A DNA stretch of 64,000 nt. Origin: Aalborg-AAW-1 sp964458335 (GTDB lineage: Bacteria; Patescibacteriota; Gracilibacteria; Absconditabacterales; Absconditicoccaceae). The DNA lies in assembly GCA_964458335.1 (NCBI GenBank), contig CAYWIJ010000001.1, positions 1 through 64,000 of the forward strand, in the 5' to 3' direction. The notes beneath the pieces were generated by a model. That model made no database searches and was not told the origin of the DNA. It saw only the letters and a program-made list of their open reading frames with translations. The translations under genes and the position numbers were made by a program. Positions 10,736 to 18,903 of the stretch are shown piece after piece; within the stretch, counting starts at the first letter, position 1, and every line of letters starts with the position of its first letter.

Positions 10736-11019
10736 AAATCAAGAGAATTTTCATATAAAAAAATATTAAAATTTATAAGCTGTTTCCTTATATTTCTTTC
10801 TCTCCTAAAAAATAATATTCGTAGTTGTACGTTACACCAAGAGAAAAAAGTAAAATATTGTCGCTTTTTTCTCTTGCAACTACTCTCTTATTTTTCTTCT
10901 TCAAAATTAGCTTGTTTCTCCGAAACAAAGCTGACCGCCTTGTTTTGTAAAAAACTCCTCTATAATTTGACAAAATTAAAAAATAAAGTACAATTGAGTA
11001 CTTTATCTTGTATTTTATA
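10736..11019. promoter_or_regulatory. phage left intergenic region with strong hairpins, candidate origin/packaging region
   Basis: No convincing gene. A two-part hairpin spans 10821-10883: outer arms GTAGTTG/CAACTAC and an inner perfect 12-bp stem AAGAGAAAAAAG / CTTTTTTCTCTT with a 13-nt loop. A smaller imperfect hairpin follows at 10909-10932 (GTTTC-TCC-GAAAC core). In Ff phages the main intergenic region carries the packaging hairpin and the replication origin; position and structure suggest a similar role here, which is inference. Confidence 0.45.
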
Positions 11020-11334
11020 ATGATGGAAGACACTATTAAAGAAGGAACTAATATTAATCAAGATTCTATAATAGAATACTTGAAAGAAAAAGAGAAAAGA
11101 GACAGAAGAAGAGAGATTATAATGCCTATCTATTGGTTTATCATTATCTCTGTACTATGAATTTTGTGTTATTCAATAATTATAAGAAAATCTGAATCAG
11201 AAATATCTAAATCAATAAATAACGCAATAGACAATAAAATAGAAGAAGTAATTAACGAATTCAATAAATCATCTAATAAAACAAATAAAAGCAATTATGA
11301 CCTTTCTAAAGATGGTAGCTATTATAATCTATAG
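11020..11334 (+). CDS. phage single-TM protein, rightward (104 aa)
   Basis: Starts MMEDTIKEGTNINQDS, has a strongly charged segment (LKEKEKRDRRR), one TM helix (IYWFIIISVLGILCYSIII, ~residues 35-53, with a TGA glycine) and a long charged tail. Read rightward, opposite to the structural operon. No family recognised. A role in host takeover, immunity or regulation is possible for a divergently placed phage gene, but nothing in the sequence decides it. Confidence 0.6.
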
Positions 11335-11354
11335 CTAATTATTTAAGCCATTTT

Positions 11355-11576
11355 GTGTATACAAAATTGACTACCATAAAAGTCAAAAATCAAAGAGTAA
11401 GAGTTGATACAATAGTAACAGTAGAACACGATGGTCATAGTATAGAGATCATCATATACATAGACTTTATAAATCAATATAAATACTGAAAAACAGGAAT
11501 AAGAATAAATCATCATACTCATATATACGCTAATAATATACCAATATTTAACAATTTATTAAACATTATCTATTAA
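11355..11576 (+). CDS. small phage protein, rightward (73 aa)
   Basis: Frame with GTG start at 11355 (no ATG available; TTG at 11367 is an alternative) ending TAA. The sequence is beta-rich and contains VKNQRVRVDTIVTVEHDGH and a TGA glycine in YKYGKTGIRI. It overlaps the adhesin gene's 3' end tail to tail by 11 bases. Could be a small nucleic-acid-binding protein, but no motif supports a specific function. Confidence 0.4.
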
Positions 11577-13563
11577 ACAAAAAGAATAAAGAAAGCACTA
11601 AAGATGAAAATATTGCATAATAAATTAAATTTGCATAATTTTCTCCATTAGCTTTACAGTAATTGTTTACTTCTATAATTTGTGTATCACCAAAAGATAA
11701 ATATTCATTAAAGAAATTAGTAATAGGAGAAAAGAATCATGAACTAAATTCTCACGTTCATTCTCACATATTTATATTAATGTCTGGTATCTCTATTTCG
11801 GGAACTGTTACATCAATATTAGGGTTAACATTAATATTATTTATTCAAGTATAGCCAAATATTTTATTTTTCAATTCTTGTGTAAGTTGTCCTATTGCTG
11901 AATTAGTTCCTAAAATTGATTGATAGATACTTGTTATTCTAATTCATATATTACCTATCCATTCGCCTAATGGAGCAATCCAAGAATTAACAGTTGGAGC
12001 TGGTGAATTCAAAAGATTTTCAATTTTACAACCTATTCAGGTACAAGTCGTAGAATTTATTTGATTTTGATTTCTTCAATATAATATATCTAAATCAGTT
12101 TGACAAGATGCTCAAGCATCTTCTATAGCTACAGAAGAAGGAATATTATTATTAGTATTTACATAATACAAAGAACTAATCAAAACAGAAATTGATAAAA
12201 ATTGATCATTTACAACTTTTATATTACTATCACGAGTAGAAAGCATTAAAGAACGCCAAGTATTCATCATATTCTCACAAGTAGACTGGACTCACGTATA
12301 AGGTAAATCCCAAGTACTCCAAGGGATAACAAAAGAAGAATAAGGATTATCATATACATTATAGGCAAGATCCAAAATTCAAGAAAAAACATCAGATCAA
12401 GACATTGCAACATTTATATTACTAGCCAATTTACAAGCATAAACATCAGAACGATAAGTAAAATCATTACTCATTGTCATACGTTTATTAGTACACATAT
12501 TAAGATTATAATTCTTTATTTCTTGCTCATTAGGTAATGTAACAGACTCATAATCAATAGGAGTCTCAGGAGGAAGATCGGAAAGACGACCACCCTCCTC
12601 CTCATTCAATATATTCACATACATTGATATATCATTACTAAGACTAGCTCTAATAGTAGCAAATCATCACTCATATCATCGTGAAGCCCCTTGTAATCAT
12701 CATCGCAATTTCATTTGACCATCTGTAGTAGATCGAGAAAAATCTCATTGATATGTCATCTGTCAATCTGCATCTACAAGTGCTGAAATAAGTGATCATC
12801 AAAATACAGGCTCTTTTCCTATAAGAGAGTTTAAGCCATCAGGAGCATTATTTTCTTTAATCCAATATCTATTTGTCGCAAAATTGAAAAAATATATATC
12901 TCAATTACTTCTAACCATAGGATATATATTTTTATACTCTTTTCATCAAAAAGAACTCTCCAAAAGGATATCTCAAGAAGAATAACCCCATCTATACCAT
13001 CATCGTGGAGAAGGTGAGAATTGATCATATTTGATAGTCTTAAAAATCGTTTTAGTATACAGTCATCAATTAACATAATATTTAAGTTGTACTCAATCAT
13101 CTTGTTTAGCCATGATGGCAATATTACTCTCATTAGTTGCTCATAATACATTAGCGTCATATTGACTATCACCAGCAGAAATAGCAATCATACGAAAACC
13201 TAAAGCATCTTGACCTGTATAAGGATAAAATTCACCGATAGAAGTTACTCAAGCTGGTACATCTATACAATTATTATCTCAATAAGTTGGAATACATTTA
13301 CCTCTGTTAGTCATTCCATTTTTACCATATCAATCATAATTAGCATTAGTCAATTGACCTACAGAATACCAATATCATCAAAATCTCTGTCAAGAAGGAA
13401 ATTGGAAATTTTCGATTGCTATAGCTGAAGCGTTTTGTATCAATAATTTATAAACTATCAAAGTTAGTACTATCACCCAAAAAAAAGTGGACCTAAATAA
13501 TGGACGGAGAATATCACGAGCAACCCAATATAATGATGTAAACATACGGACAATTTGGTACAT
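11566..13563 (-). CDS. pIII-like minor coat protein / receptor adhesin of the filamentous phage (665 aa)
   Basis: Last and largest gene of the leftward operon. Start MYQIVRMFTSLYWVARDILR is followed by a hydrophobic export signal (FFWVIVLTLIVYKLLIQNASA). The middle is a Gly/Asn/Tyr-rich extracellular region (GYWYSVGQLTNANYDGYGKN and so on) and a Cys-containing region from about residue 400. The C-terminus has a TM helix (YANLIYYAIFSSLVLSLFFL) and stops after FNR. This signal-domains-anchor layout is that of inovirus attachment proteins. By hand count about 36 of about 59 glycines are TGA. ATG at 13563 starts one base after the preceding gene's stop, indicating coupled translation. The receptor is unknown. 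Confidence 0.8.
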
Positions 13564-13564
13564 A

Positions 13565-13678
13565 TTATTTAAACATAGTAGTTAAAATATAATAGAGTGT
13601 TCAGAGAATCGCCAAAACACAAAATATAACAGCAAGGATTGGTGTAGCTTCAAAAAGTCAGTTATTTAATAGTAACAT
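13565..13678 (-). CDS. phage miniprotein, one TM (37 aa)
   Basis: MLLLNNGLFEATP, then TM helix ILAVIFCVLAILGTLYYILT and a short basic end. It overlaps the 3' end of the upstream gene by 17 bases and ends one base before the adhesin start. Size and topology match the inovirus pVII/pIX-type minor coat proteins. Two glycines are TGA. Confidence 0.6.
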
Positions 13679-13796
13679 AGTGTTTTACAACAAAAGAATA
13701 AAAAACGATGACACAAGCACAGATAAGTAGTACAGGGAAGAGTGCTGATACTATATAGAAGACATTGAACCGTACTATAAAAATAGAATCTTGCAT
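13662..13796 (-). CDS. phage miniprotein, one TM (44 aa)
   Basis: MQDSIFIVRFNVFYIVSALF, then a continuing hydrophobic helix and a basic tail ending VKHYVTIK. ATG 18 bases after the preceding gene's stop. A minor coat protein is likely by size, topology and operon position; no family match can be claimed. Confidence 0.6.
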   Translation of the reverse strand: MQDSIFIVRFNVFYIVSALFPVLLICACVIVFYSFVVKHYVTIK

Positions 13797-13814
13797 AATG
13801 TGAGAATATAAAGA

Positions 13815-14084
13815 CTAAAATTTGTTACTTTTTATTACTTTATCTACTGATACTCTTTCTTTTCAATCACGACCTTTCAAGTGAGCAACTAAAGAGGTAA
13901 CAGAAAGAAAGGTCATTGTTTTTCTTTCAAAGAAATAGATAATAACCGCGAGAAATCCGACAGTCGCTATGAAACCTGACAACCGATATACATTTATTAA
14001 GTCGAAAAATAACGTCCAAGTAAAATAGTTAGTTACTTGTGAAGTCATTCGTCATAATTGAACATCTAATCAAGTATAGCTCAT
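13815..14084 (-). CDS. phage membrane protein (89 aa)
   Basis: MSYTGLDVQLGRMTSQVT precedes one long or two short hydrophobic segments (residues ~20-50, including FIATVGFLAVIIYFF), then a basic cytoplasmic tail (LVAHLKGRDGKERVSVDKVI). ATG overlaps the stop of the upstream gene as TAATG. The extended basic tail could contact DNA or the Zot ATPase. Position between Zot and the adhesin suggests a structural or assembly role. Confidence 0.6.
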
Positions 14085-14203
14085 TATTTACCAACTATAG
14101 ACAGAATAAAGGAGAGTATCACTCATAGTACTATCAACGGGATAAAGTCCGAGAACATACTAATATTTGCACTAAATAATGCTTGTGCTCAAGTTAAGGA
14201 CAT
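14084..14203 (-). CDS. phage miniprotein, one TM (39 aa)
   Basis: MSLTGAQALFSANISMFSDF followed by a TM helix (IPLIVLGVILSFILSIV) and GK. Shares one base with the next gene (TAATG). An amphipathic N-terminus followed by one helix is also how small filamentous coat proteins look, so this is a second coat candidate. Confidence 0.6.
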
Positions 14204-14204
14204 T

Positions 14205-14873
14205 TTAATTCCAAAAAGAGGATAAAAGTTTTTTAACGAATATTCACAGGAAAACGAAGAAAACTAATACAAGAAGACCATAGATAACTCATTCAAAAGA
14301 ATTAAATATATCTTCTTTTTCTGTTTGCGTTAATGAGACATCAGTAAGTAGTACAGTTCAAGATTTCTGTTGTATTTGACAAAGAGGTAAAGTATCTTCT
14401 CCAGTTAGTCATGATCAATTGACAGAACAAAATTCATCTACAGTCTGTTGATCATTAGGGACACAATACATATCGTCTTCACACTCAAAAGTTGGATCAG
14501 GAAAGATACATGATTGATCATCTTTGGTCGCTCCAGTATTGTAATTAGTCGCAGACGGATAAGTACAACCCAAAACAGGTGCATCAGGAATTTCACAAGT
14601 TATTTGAGTAAAATAACGAGTATTATTTCAATAATTTTTTGTAGCTAAAACAGTAGGAGGAGTTCATCATGCCCCAATATAAAACATTCCTTGAGAAGAT
14701 GGAGGATCACTCCAAACTCCACTCAAAAAATATCAATTCTTAGCATTACAATAAAACAATCAAGTTCTTGGTTCTCAAGAAATCAAAGCACTATCTCCAG
14801 TAGAATATCAATTTAATAAAGGAGATCCTTTAATGTCAGCAAAAGTAGGATTAGTATAATTAACAATAGCCAT
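14205..14873 (-). CDS. phage virion-protein candidate with a Cys-rich 'GCTYPSATNYN' module and C-terminal anchor (222 aa)
   Basis: No N-terminal signal peptide. Residues 1-100 are Gly/Tyr/Asn rich with many TGA glycines. A module GCTYPSATNYNTGATKDDQS (about residues 105-125) matches the short calcium-type repeat 'CTDPxAxNYxPxAxxDDGSC' common in secreted proteins of Bacteroidetes and others. After a Cys/Asp-rich stretch, a TM helix (VIYGLLVLVFFVFLGIFV) precedes a basic end. Probably a second surface protein of the virion, or pVI-like. Start ATG overlaps the previous stop (TAATG). Confidence 0.6.
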
Positions 14874-15136
14874 TAAAAATAAGTTCAAAGATTAAAACAT
14901 GCTATTCATATAGCTATAAAGAAAATTATAATTATAATTTTTTTAGTCCATGAATTATTTTCGTATTCTTCTAATTCTTGATGTAATTCTTCTATGTATG
15001 CTTCTAGGTCTTGGATTTGAGTTTCTAAATCTGTTTTTTCTTGATTTTTTCTTTGTACTACTGCAAAATTATCATTTATGATTTCTTTTAAATCATCTAA
15101 TAAATATTGAATTTGAGTTATTTTTGTAAGTGCCAT
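14873..15136 (-). CDS. phage coiled-coil protein with C-terminal TM (87 aa)
   Basis: A coiled coil covers residues ~10-60 (LDDLKEIINDNFAVVQRKNQ and the following heptads), then SWTKKIIIIIFFIAIGIACF is a TM helix. Located between Zot and the virion-protein candidate. Function unknown; it could be an assembly partner of Zot, as pXI is in Ff phages, but there is no sequence evidence for that. Confidence 0.6.
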
Positions 15137-15207
15137 TAGTCAAAGATAATAAATCAAAATGTAAAATTAAATTGTTTCATAATAGTAAGAATAATAAGAA
15201 TAAAATA

Positions 15208-16164
15208 TTATTTTTTAATAAGTAAGATTTTTGATTGTTTATTTTGTTTTTGTTGTTTTATTTGATATGCTGGTGTTTCCCAATTTTCATCTTGTCTACT
15301 CTCCTCTACCGCTACGGATAGAGATTGTAGTACAAGATTATCAGATTCTATAATTTCTAACGTTCAATTTTCTCATGTGAATTTTTTCTTTTCTTCTACT
15401 ACAAGAGCTTTAATGAACGTTCAAGGAGTTTCGTAGTATTCAAGGTTTACTTTTGTATCTTCAAAACCAACTACATGATACGTCAGATACTCCTCTTTTA
15501 TCAGTTCACGATATGCGTAAGATAGGAAGATGAAAACATTGAGAAACGTTGTAAGTGGTCGAAAGAGTTCCGAAGATATCAGAGCCTCTTTTTTCGCCGT
15601 TATTTGCTCGCCGTCCACGAAACGAACTACTGTATCACTTTCTAAATCACCAATATCTCCAAGATTTTCATACGTTTTTTTACGAACTCGTTTGATAAGT
15701 CATAAGAAAGAATTTCTTTTATACTCCTCAACGAAATCTGCAAGTCTACGAATACGAATGTCTATGTTTGTTAGTCTTTGGGTTACTACGTAAAATTTTA
15801 CTTTTCTTTTTCTACATTGTGTTAGTAAAAGACCTAAACGTTCCATATTGTTTTTGTTTGTCAGAGCGTGCCTACTATCGAAATAGAGATGCGCTTCATC
15901 AATCACAAAGACAATATCTTTATATGAGGAGGAATTAGTGAAGTAACTTAATAGCGATCTATTGGTTTGTTGCATATACTCCTCCAAGAGGTCAATGACT
16001 TTTAATAGTTCGACTTCTGTGGAGAAATACAGATCAACTTTTCCATACGGATTATTGGAAATTATAAACGTATTATCTTTACTTTGTTGGTAAAGTTGCA
16101 ACAACGTTCCATATGTCTTTCATGATCCAAACGTTCCATATACGATAATTACTCAGAAGTTCAT
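15208..16164 (-). CDS. Zot-family (pI) phage assembly ATPase (318 aa)
   Basis: The inner-membrane ATPase that drives filamentous phage extrusion. Residues 1-20 are MNFGVIIVYGTFGSGKTYGT: a P-loop whose second glycine (G of GKT) is TGA, so the gene is only functional with UGA=Gly. The Walker B strand DIVFVIDEAHLYFDSR and ALTNKNNMERLGLLLTQCRK plus the sensor-like FYVVTQRLTNIDIRIRRLAD are standard Zot motifs. A hydrophobic segment lies at ~207-220 and a charged tail follows. Length is close to family norm. It follows a 98-aa gene by 10 bases. Confidence 0.9.
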
Positions 16165-16174
16165 ACTACTTTTT

Positions 16175-16471
16175 TTAATTGTTAAATAAGGATTTTGGTT
16201 TGATAATTTCTCTATTATGGAATACTACATCTGCTGTAGGTGATAATAATCGTTTATCAGCATTTTCATTATATCTTGTCATATCAAAATCAGGGAAACG
16301 ATTGAGAAACCGACAAGCTGTCAAATGGTCAAGCATAATATTTTTTCTAATAGTTGTGTTTTGATCCAGTAGAATTACATTATTTTCGTAAATCGAATGC
16401 TCTTTTAACGCATCTAATTGAAGTGATGTAGTGTAGTCTAATAGTTCTAATTCATTTTGTTGTAATAGCAT
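16175..16471 (-). CDS. phage protein of unknown function (98 aa)
   Basis: Soluble-looking protein (MLLQQNELELLDYTTSLQLD at the start; DHLTACRFLNRFPDFDMTR in the middle). It has no TGA codon. Starts inside the end of the preceding miniprotein gene (25-bp overlap) and ends 10 bases before Zot. Its position next to Zot suggests an assembly or regulatory partner. Confidence 0.55.
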   Translation of the reverse strand: MLLQQNELELLDYTTSLQLDALKEHSIYENNVILLDQNTTIRKNIMLDHLTACRFLNRFPDFDMTRYNENADKRLLSPTADVVFHNREIIKPKSLFNN

Positions 16472-16569
16472 AGTAATAGTATTAGTAATAAAGCTAGTGG
16501 TAGGAAATCTAATAGCCTTACTTTGGTTAGTTCTTTTATATAGTCGTCTAAATTGTAGGAATTAGTCAT
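16447..16569 (-). CDS. phage miniprotein, one TM (40 aa)
   Basis: MTNSYNLDDYIKELTKVRLL, then TM DFLPLALLLILLLCYY and a basic end. Starts 12 bases after the Rep stop and overlaps the next gene. Too short for a family assignment; the operon position makes it likely real. Confidence 0.55.
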   Translation of the reverse strand: MTNSYNLDDYIKELTKVRLLDFLPLALLLILLLCYYNKMN

Positions 16570-16581
16570 GATGGCAAAGTA

Positions 16582-17490
16582 TTATCAAACGTGTTGTTTG
16601 TACCGTTCGTTATATATAATGTCCAGTTTGTCAGCAACTTGTGTAATATCATAGATAGAGGTTAGATTTTTTAGAAAGCCGTTGAAGAGTTCTACTGCTC
16701 TATTTGGATCAGCCTTACCTTTTTTATATTTAAATAACATAGGATAAGGTGATCACATATTCAAGATAATGTCTGTTAATCAAGTGAGATTATCAACTTG
16801 ACGACGGACTTCTTTAGGTATTCAATCCCCTTTTAGTTGGATTTCATATCTCATAACTTCCGGGACATTAGTATATTCTAGGTACAATCAAGAATATCAT
16901 TTATCAGAGAGTTCTTTTTTCTTGTTATAATATCTTATAAAGATATTAGATTTTTTAGATCAGAAGTATTTGGTTTCAATTCATCCATCTCATCTAAATA
17001 TCATTGTTTTAGTTGTTTTTAGTAAGCATTTTATACTGAAATCAATTTTATTAGTATCTGTTGTTACATCTATACGAGAGAGAGTTATATCAGCAACTAA
17101 TCAACAATTACTTTGTAGGAATAAATACAAGTCATCTAGTATAAAAGGATTATCTCTAATAACTTTTAATCCTTTACCATACATAGATACTTTTGTACAG
17201 GTTTCTCCTACAAATATAGTTTCAACTCTAGATACAGGGATAATATAACCTTGATAAGTTGTGTATATCATCATAAATTTTGATGTTACCATATACGTCA
17301 AGTTTTCGGAGATTATACCCATTGTATCGTTATCTGACAGCCCCCTATCTTTATACCACTCCCAAGTATTGCCACTATAATAAAATCATATAAAATCTAT
17401 AAATGAGTTTAATTTGTATTGCGGTTTCAAAAGCAAGTATTTATCAGTGATAATCTTGTGGAGTGTGAAAGTTTGGCTTAAACACACCAT
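16582..17490 (-). CDS. phage replication initiation protein, Rep_trans / pII-RstA type (302 aa)
   Basis: Predicted to nick the double-stranded phage DNA and start rolling-circle replication. The core LSRIDVTTDTNKIDF and the downstream NIFIRYYNKKKELSD and VMRYEIQLKGDGIPKE match the Rep_trans (phage replication initiation factor) pattern: an acidic DVT-D element, YNK and RyEiqlk. At least eleven glycines are TGA. The N-terminal ~100 residues (MVCLSQTFTLHKIITDKYLL) are less conserved. The stop is TAA directly after a TGA glycine. Confidence 0.82.
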
Positions 17491-17566
17491 CTAACTTTTG
17501 GGGGTAGAAAATAAAGCAGTACCAAAGCCACGAATTTGAGAGTAAAAAGTTCAACGTGGGGTACGG

Positions 17567-17595
17567 GGGCAAGGGGTTTATTACCCCCCTTGCCC
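17567..17595. promoter_or_regulatory. GC-rich perfect hairpin between rep and the upstream gene
   Basis: GGGCAAGGGG (17567-17576) and CCCCTTGCCC (17586-17595) form a 10-bp stem with a 9-nt loop in otherwise AT-rich DNA. No T-run follows on either strand, so it is a poor terminator. In filamentous phages such hairpins mark replication origins or packaging signals. Confidence 0.5.
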
Positions 17596-17627
17596 AATCA
17601 TTACTAAAGTTTTATTTTCTTTTTTAT

Positions 17628-17912
17628 TTATTTTAAATCTTCTTTGTCTTCGGATAAAGCAAGAATATCTTCTTTGTACTCTACCTCTGTTTGTAAGAAC
17701 ATATTATTAAATCATACACCAGGGACATCTTTTTCATAAAAAGCAATCATTCAATTTGTTTCTAATTGCTCAAGAGTGAAATAAAATTTTTGGATTTTAG
17801 AAACCGCTTTGTTTTGCTGCGGGATACATTCAAGACACACTACAATCTGTTGATCTTTGTTAGTGAATTGAAAAGCGTTTGAAACTACGTAAATTTTTTT
17901 GAAAGCTGACAT
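17628..17912 (-). CDS. phage protein, candidate ssDNA-binding protein (94 aa)
   Basis: MSAFKKIYVVSNAFQFTNKD starts a beta-rich soluble protein with an acidic tail (EYKEDILALSEDKEDLK). Size, predicted fold type, acidic C-terminus and place next to rep are those of inovirus pV-type or SSB-like proteins. No sequence motif proves it. Two TGA glycines (TNGMIAF, GVGFNN). Confidence 0.5.
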
Positions 17913-17927
17913 GAGAATAACTTAAAA

Positions 17928-17954
17928 TAAATAAAAGAGAAGCCCCGAAGGGCG
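17928..17954 (-). terminator. rho-independent terminator after the coat gene
   Basis: On the minus strand GCCC-TTCG-GGGC (17942-17953) is followed by TTCTCTTTTATTT. It sits just downstream of the coat-gene stop. Attenuated termination here would raise coat expression over the rest of the operon, as after gene VIII in Ff phages (analogy). Confidence 0.65.
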
Positions 17955-17958
17955 AAAA

Positions 17959-18141
17959 TTATCTAGCGAATGATTTGAACCATTTTGGTAGTTTATTGAA
18001 GATCAATAGAACTCCAAAAACAGCCACACCCGCAACAATAATTTCAGGAGCAATATTAACAACTGAATTTGCGATACCTTGAGCAGTATTAGACAAAGTT
18101 GTTAAAACTCCAGAGTCGAGAGACAATCCAGTAGTAGGCAT
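17959..18141 (-). CDS. candidate major coat protein of the filamentous phage (60 aa)
   Basis: An amphipathic N-terminal half (LSLDSGVLTTLSNTAQGIAN) precedes one TM helix (EIIVAGVAVFGVLLIF) and a basic C-terminus (KLPKWFKSFAR). This is the pattern of inovirus coat proteins: helix exposed outside, hydrophobic middle, basic end facing the DNA. There is no cleavable signal peptide, as in the Pf3 phage coat. Its own terminator and a strong hairpin upstream (18168-18203) fit a highly expressed gene. Confidence 0.7.
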   Translation of the reverse strand: MPTTGLSLDSGVLTTLSNTAQGIANSVVNIAPEIIVAGVAVFGVLLIFNKLPKWFKSFAR

Positions 18142-18167
18142 TTTGTTTTTATTTTCTTTACAATTTA

Positions 18168-18203
18168 AAACCCTCTATTTTACAGGGGCAAAATAGAGGG
18201 TTT
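18168..18203. promoter_or_regulatory. perfect 14-bp inverted repeat upstream of the coat gene
   Basis: AAACCCTCTATTTT (18168-18181) and its exact complement AAAATAGAGGGTTT (18190-18203) surround an 8-nt loop. It lies between the coat gene and attR, near the right end of the element. Candidate packaging signal, origin element or bidirectional terminator. Confidence 0.5.
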
Positions 18204-18296
18204 GATCTCACTTGTTACTACTCTTGTCTAAAGTTTAATACAAGAAAGTGAATGTAAGGACAATGGAATAAAAAGCGAGTTTAAACCGCTATTTTG

Positions 18297-18324
18297 CTTC
18301 CAATTATGGTATATTGTGCAAAGT
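18297..18324 (+). other. attR: half dif-like site
   Basis: Reads CTTCCAATTAT, GGTATA, TTGTGCAAAGT. Centre and right arm match attL exactly; the left arm does not, as expected for the phage-contributed arm of an attP that shares only one Xer arm with dif. The exact repeat continues through AA (18326). Confidence 0.7.
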
Positions 18325-18326
18325 AA

Positions 18327-18903
18327 TGGTAATGAAAATATAAATGTGAATTAGCTCTTTTGAGAAACTTATTTGTATCATATTGTTTATGAAATGTATA
18401 AAAGATAATTTTCTATTTTATTGATAGAAATGGTTCTATATATACTCTTTTTCTATAGTAAAAAATAAGCGATAAAAAAATTATCCTTAGGTATAAAATT
18501 ACCCTACAAATCAAAAAATGAGCTTAAAATTTTGCTACTTTTTTATTTATGGTAAAAATACTTACTTCCTTACTATATATCCTTCATATATTAATTATTT
18601 CATATACCAATCATTATAATATCTTTGAGGATATTTTTATTATATATTTTGAGTGATAACTTTTTATAATCATCATTATTTTACTTTGCACAATAAAAAG
18701 AGGAGTATAGATATTATGAATAATAAAAAAACACCAATCTCTGGTGTTTCGTGAAAATGTGTCAGGTACTGCTCTCTTTTTTAATCCTCGTCTTTGGATG
18801 TTAATATACTCTTTCTATCTTTCTTTGTGACAAATACTTGATTTATTACAGTATTTAAGTAATATATAAAATACTATTTAAATTTATAAATTTAATTAAG
18901 TAA
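18327..18903. other. gene-free AT-rich stretch with an inverted third copy of the Xer arm
   Basis: About 580 bases with no supported gene. At 18681-18695 it contains TTACTTTGCACAATA, the exact reverse complement of 15 bases of the att repeat (TATTGTGCAAAGTAA). The hairpin listed at 18729-18749 lies further right. The rest is A/T-rich with no pattern I can name. Confidence 0.5.
18729..18749 (-). terminator. hairpin with minus-strand T-run
   Basis: AAACACCA-ATCTC-TGGTGTTT; on the minus strand the stem is followed by a run of seven T in total. It would stop leftward transcription entering the phage element from the right. No leftward gene lies directly upstream. Confidence 0.5.

Larger units (their letters stand above)
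10719..18326. mobile_element. integrated filamentous phage (inovirus), about 7.6 kb
   Basis: Bounded by a 19-bp direct repeat that is half of a dif-like site (10719-10737 and 18308-18326). Inside are a Rep_trans initiator, a Zot/pI ATPase, a 60-aa coat-like protein, a signal-peptide plus C-terminal-anchor adhesin and at least six one-TM miniproteins, nearly all in one leftward operon, with two small rightward genes at the left end. Size and content match inoviruses. No integrase or transposase is present, as expected for phages that use host XerC/D. No secretin is present. UGA glycine is used heavily. Confidence 0.9.

Noticed and set aside
10727..11033. Overlapping short open frames on both strands at the phage left end
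   Set aside because: Low-complexity composition and location in the hairpin region argue for non-coding DNA.
17567..17595. Rho-independent terminator for the coat/ssDNA-binding gene pair
   Set aside because: The stem is strong but no T-run follows on the minus strand, so an origin or packaging role is at least as likely.
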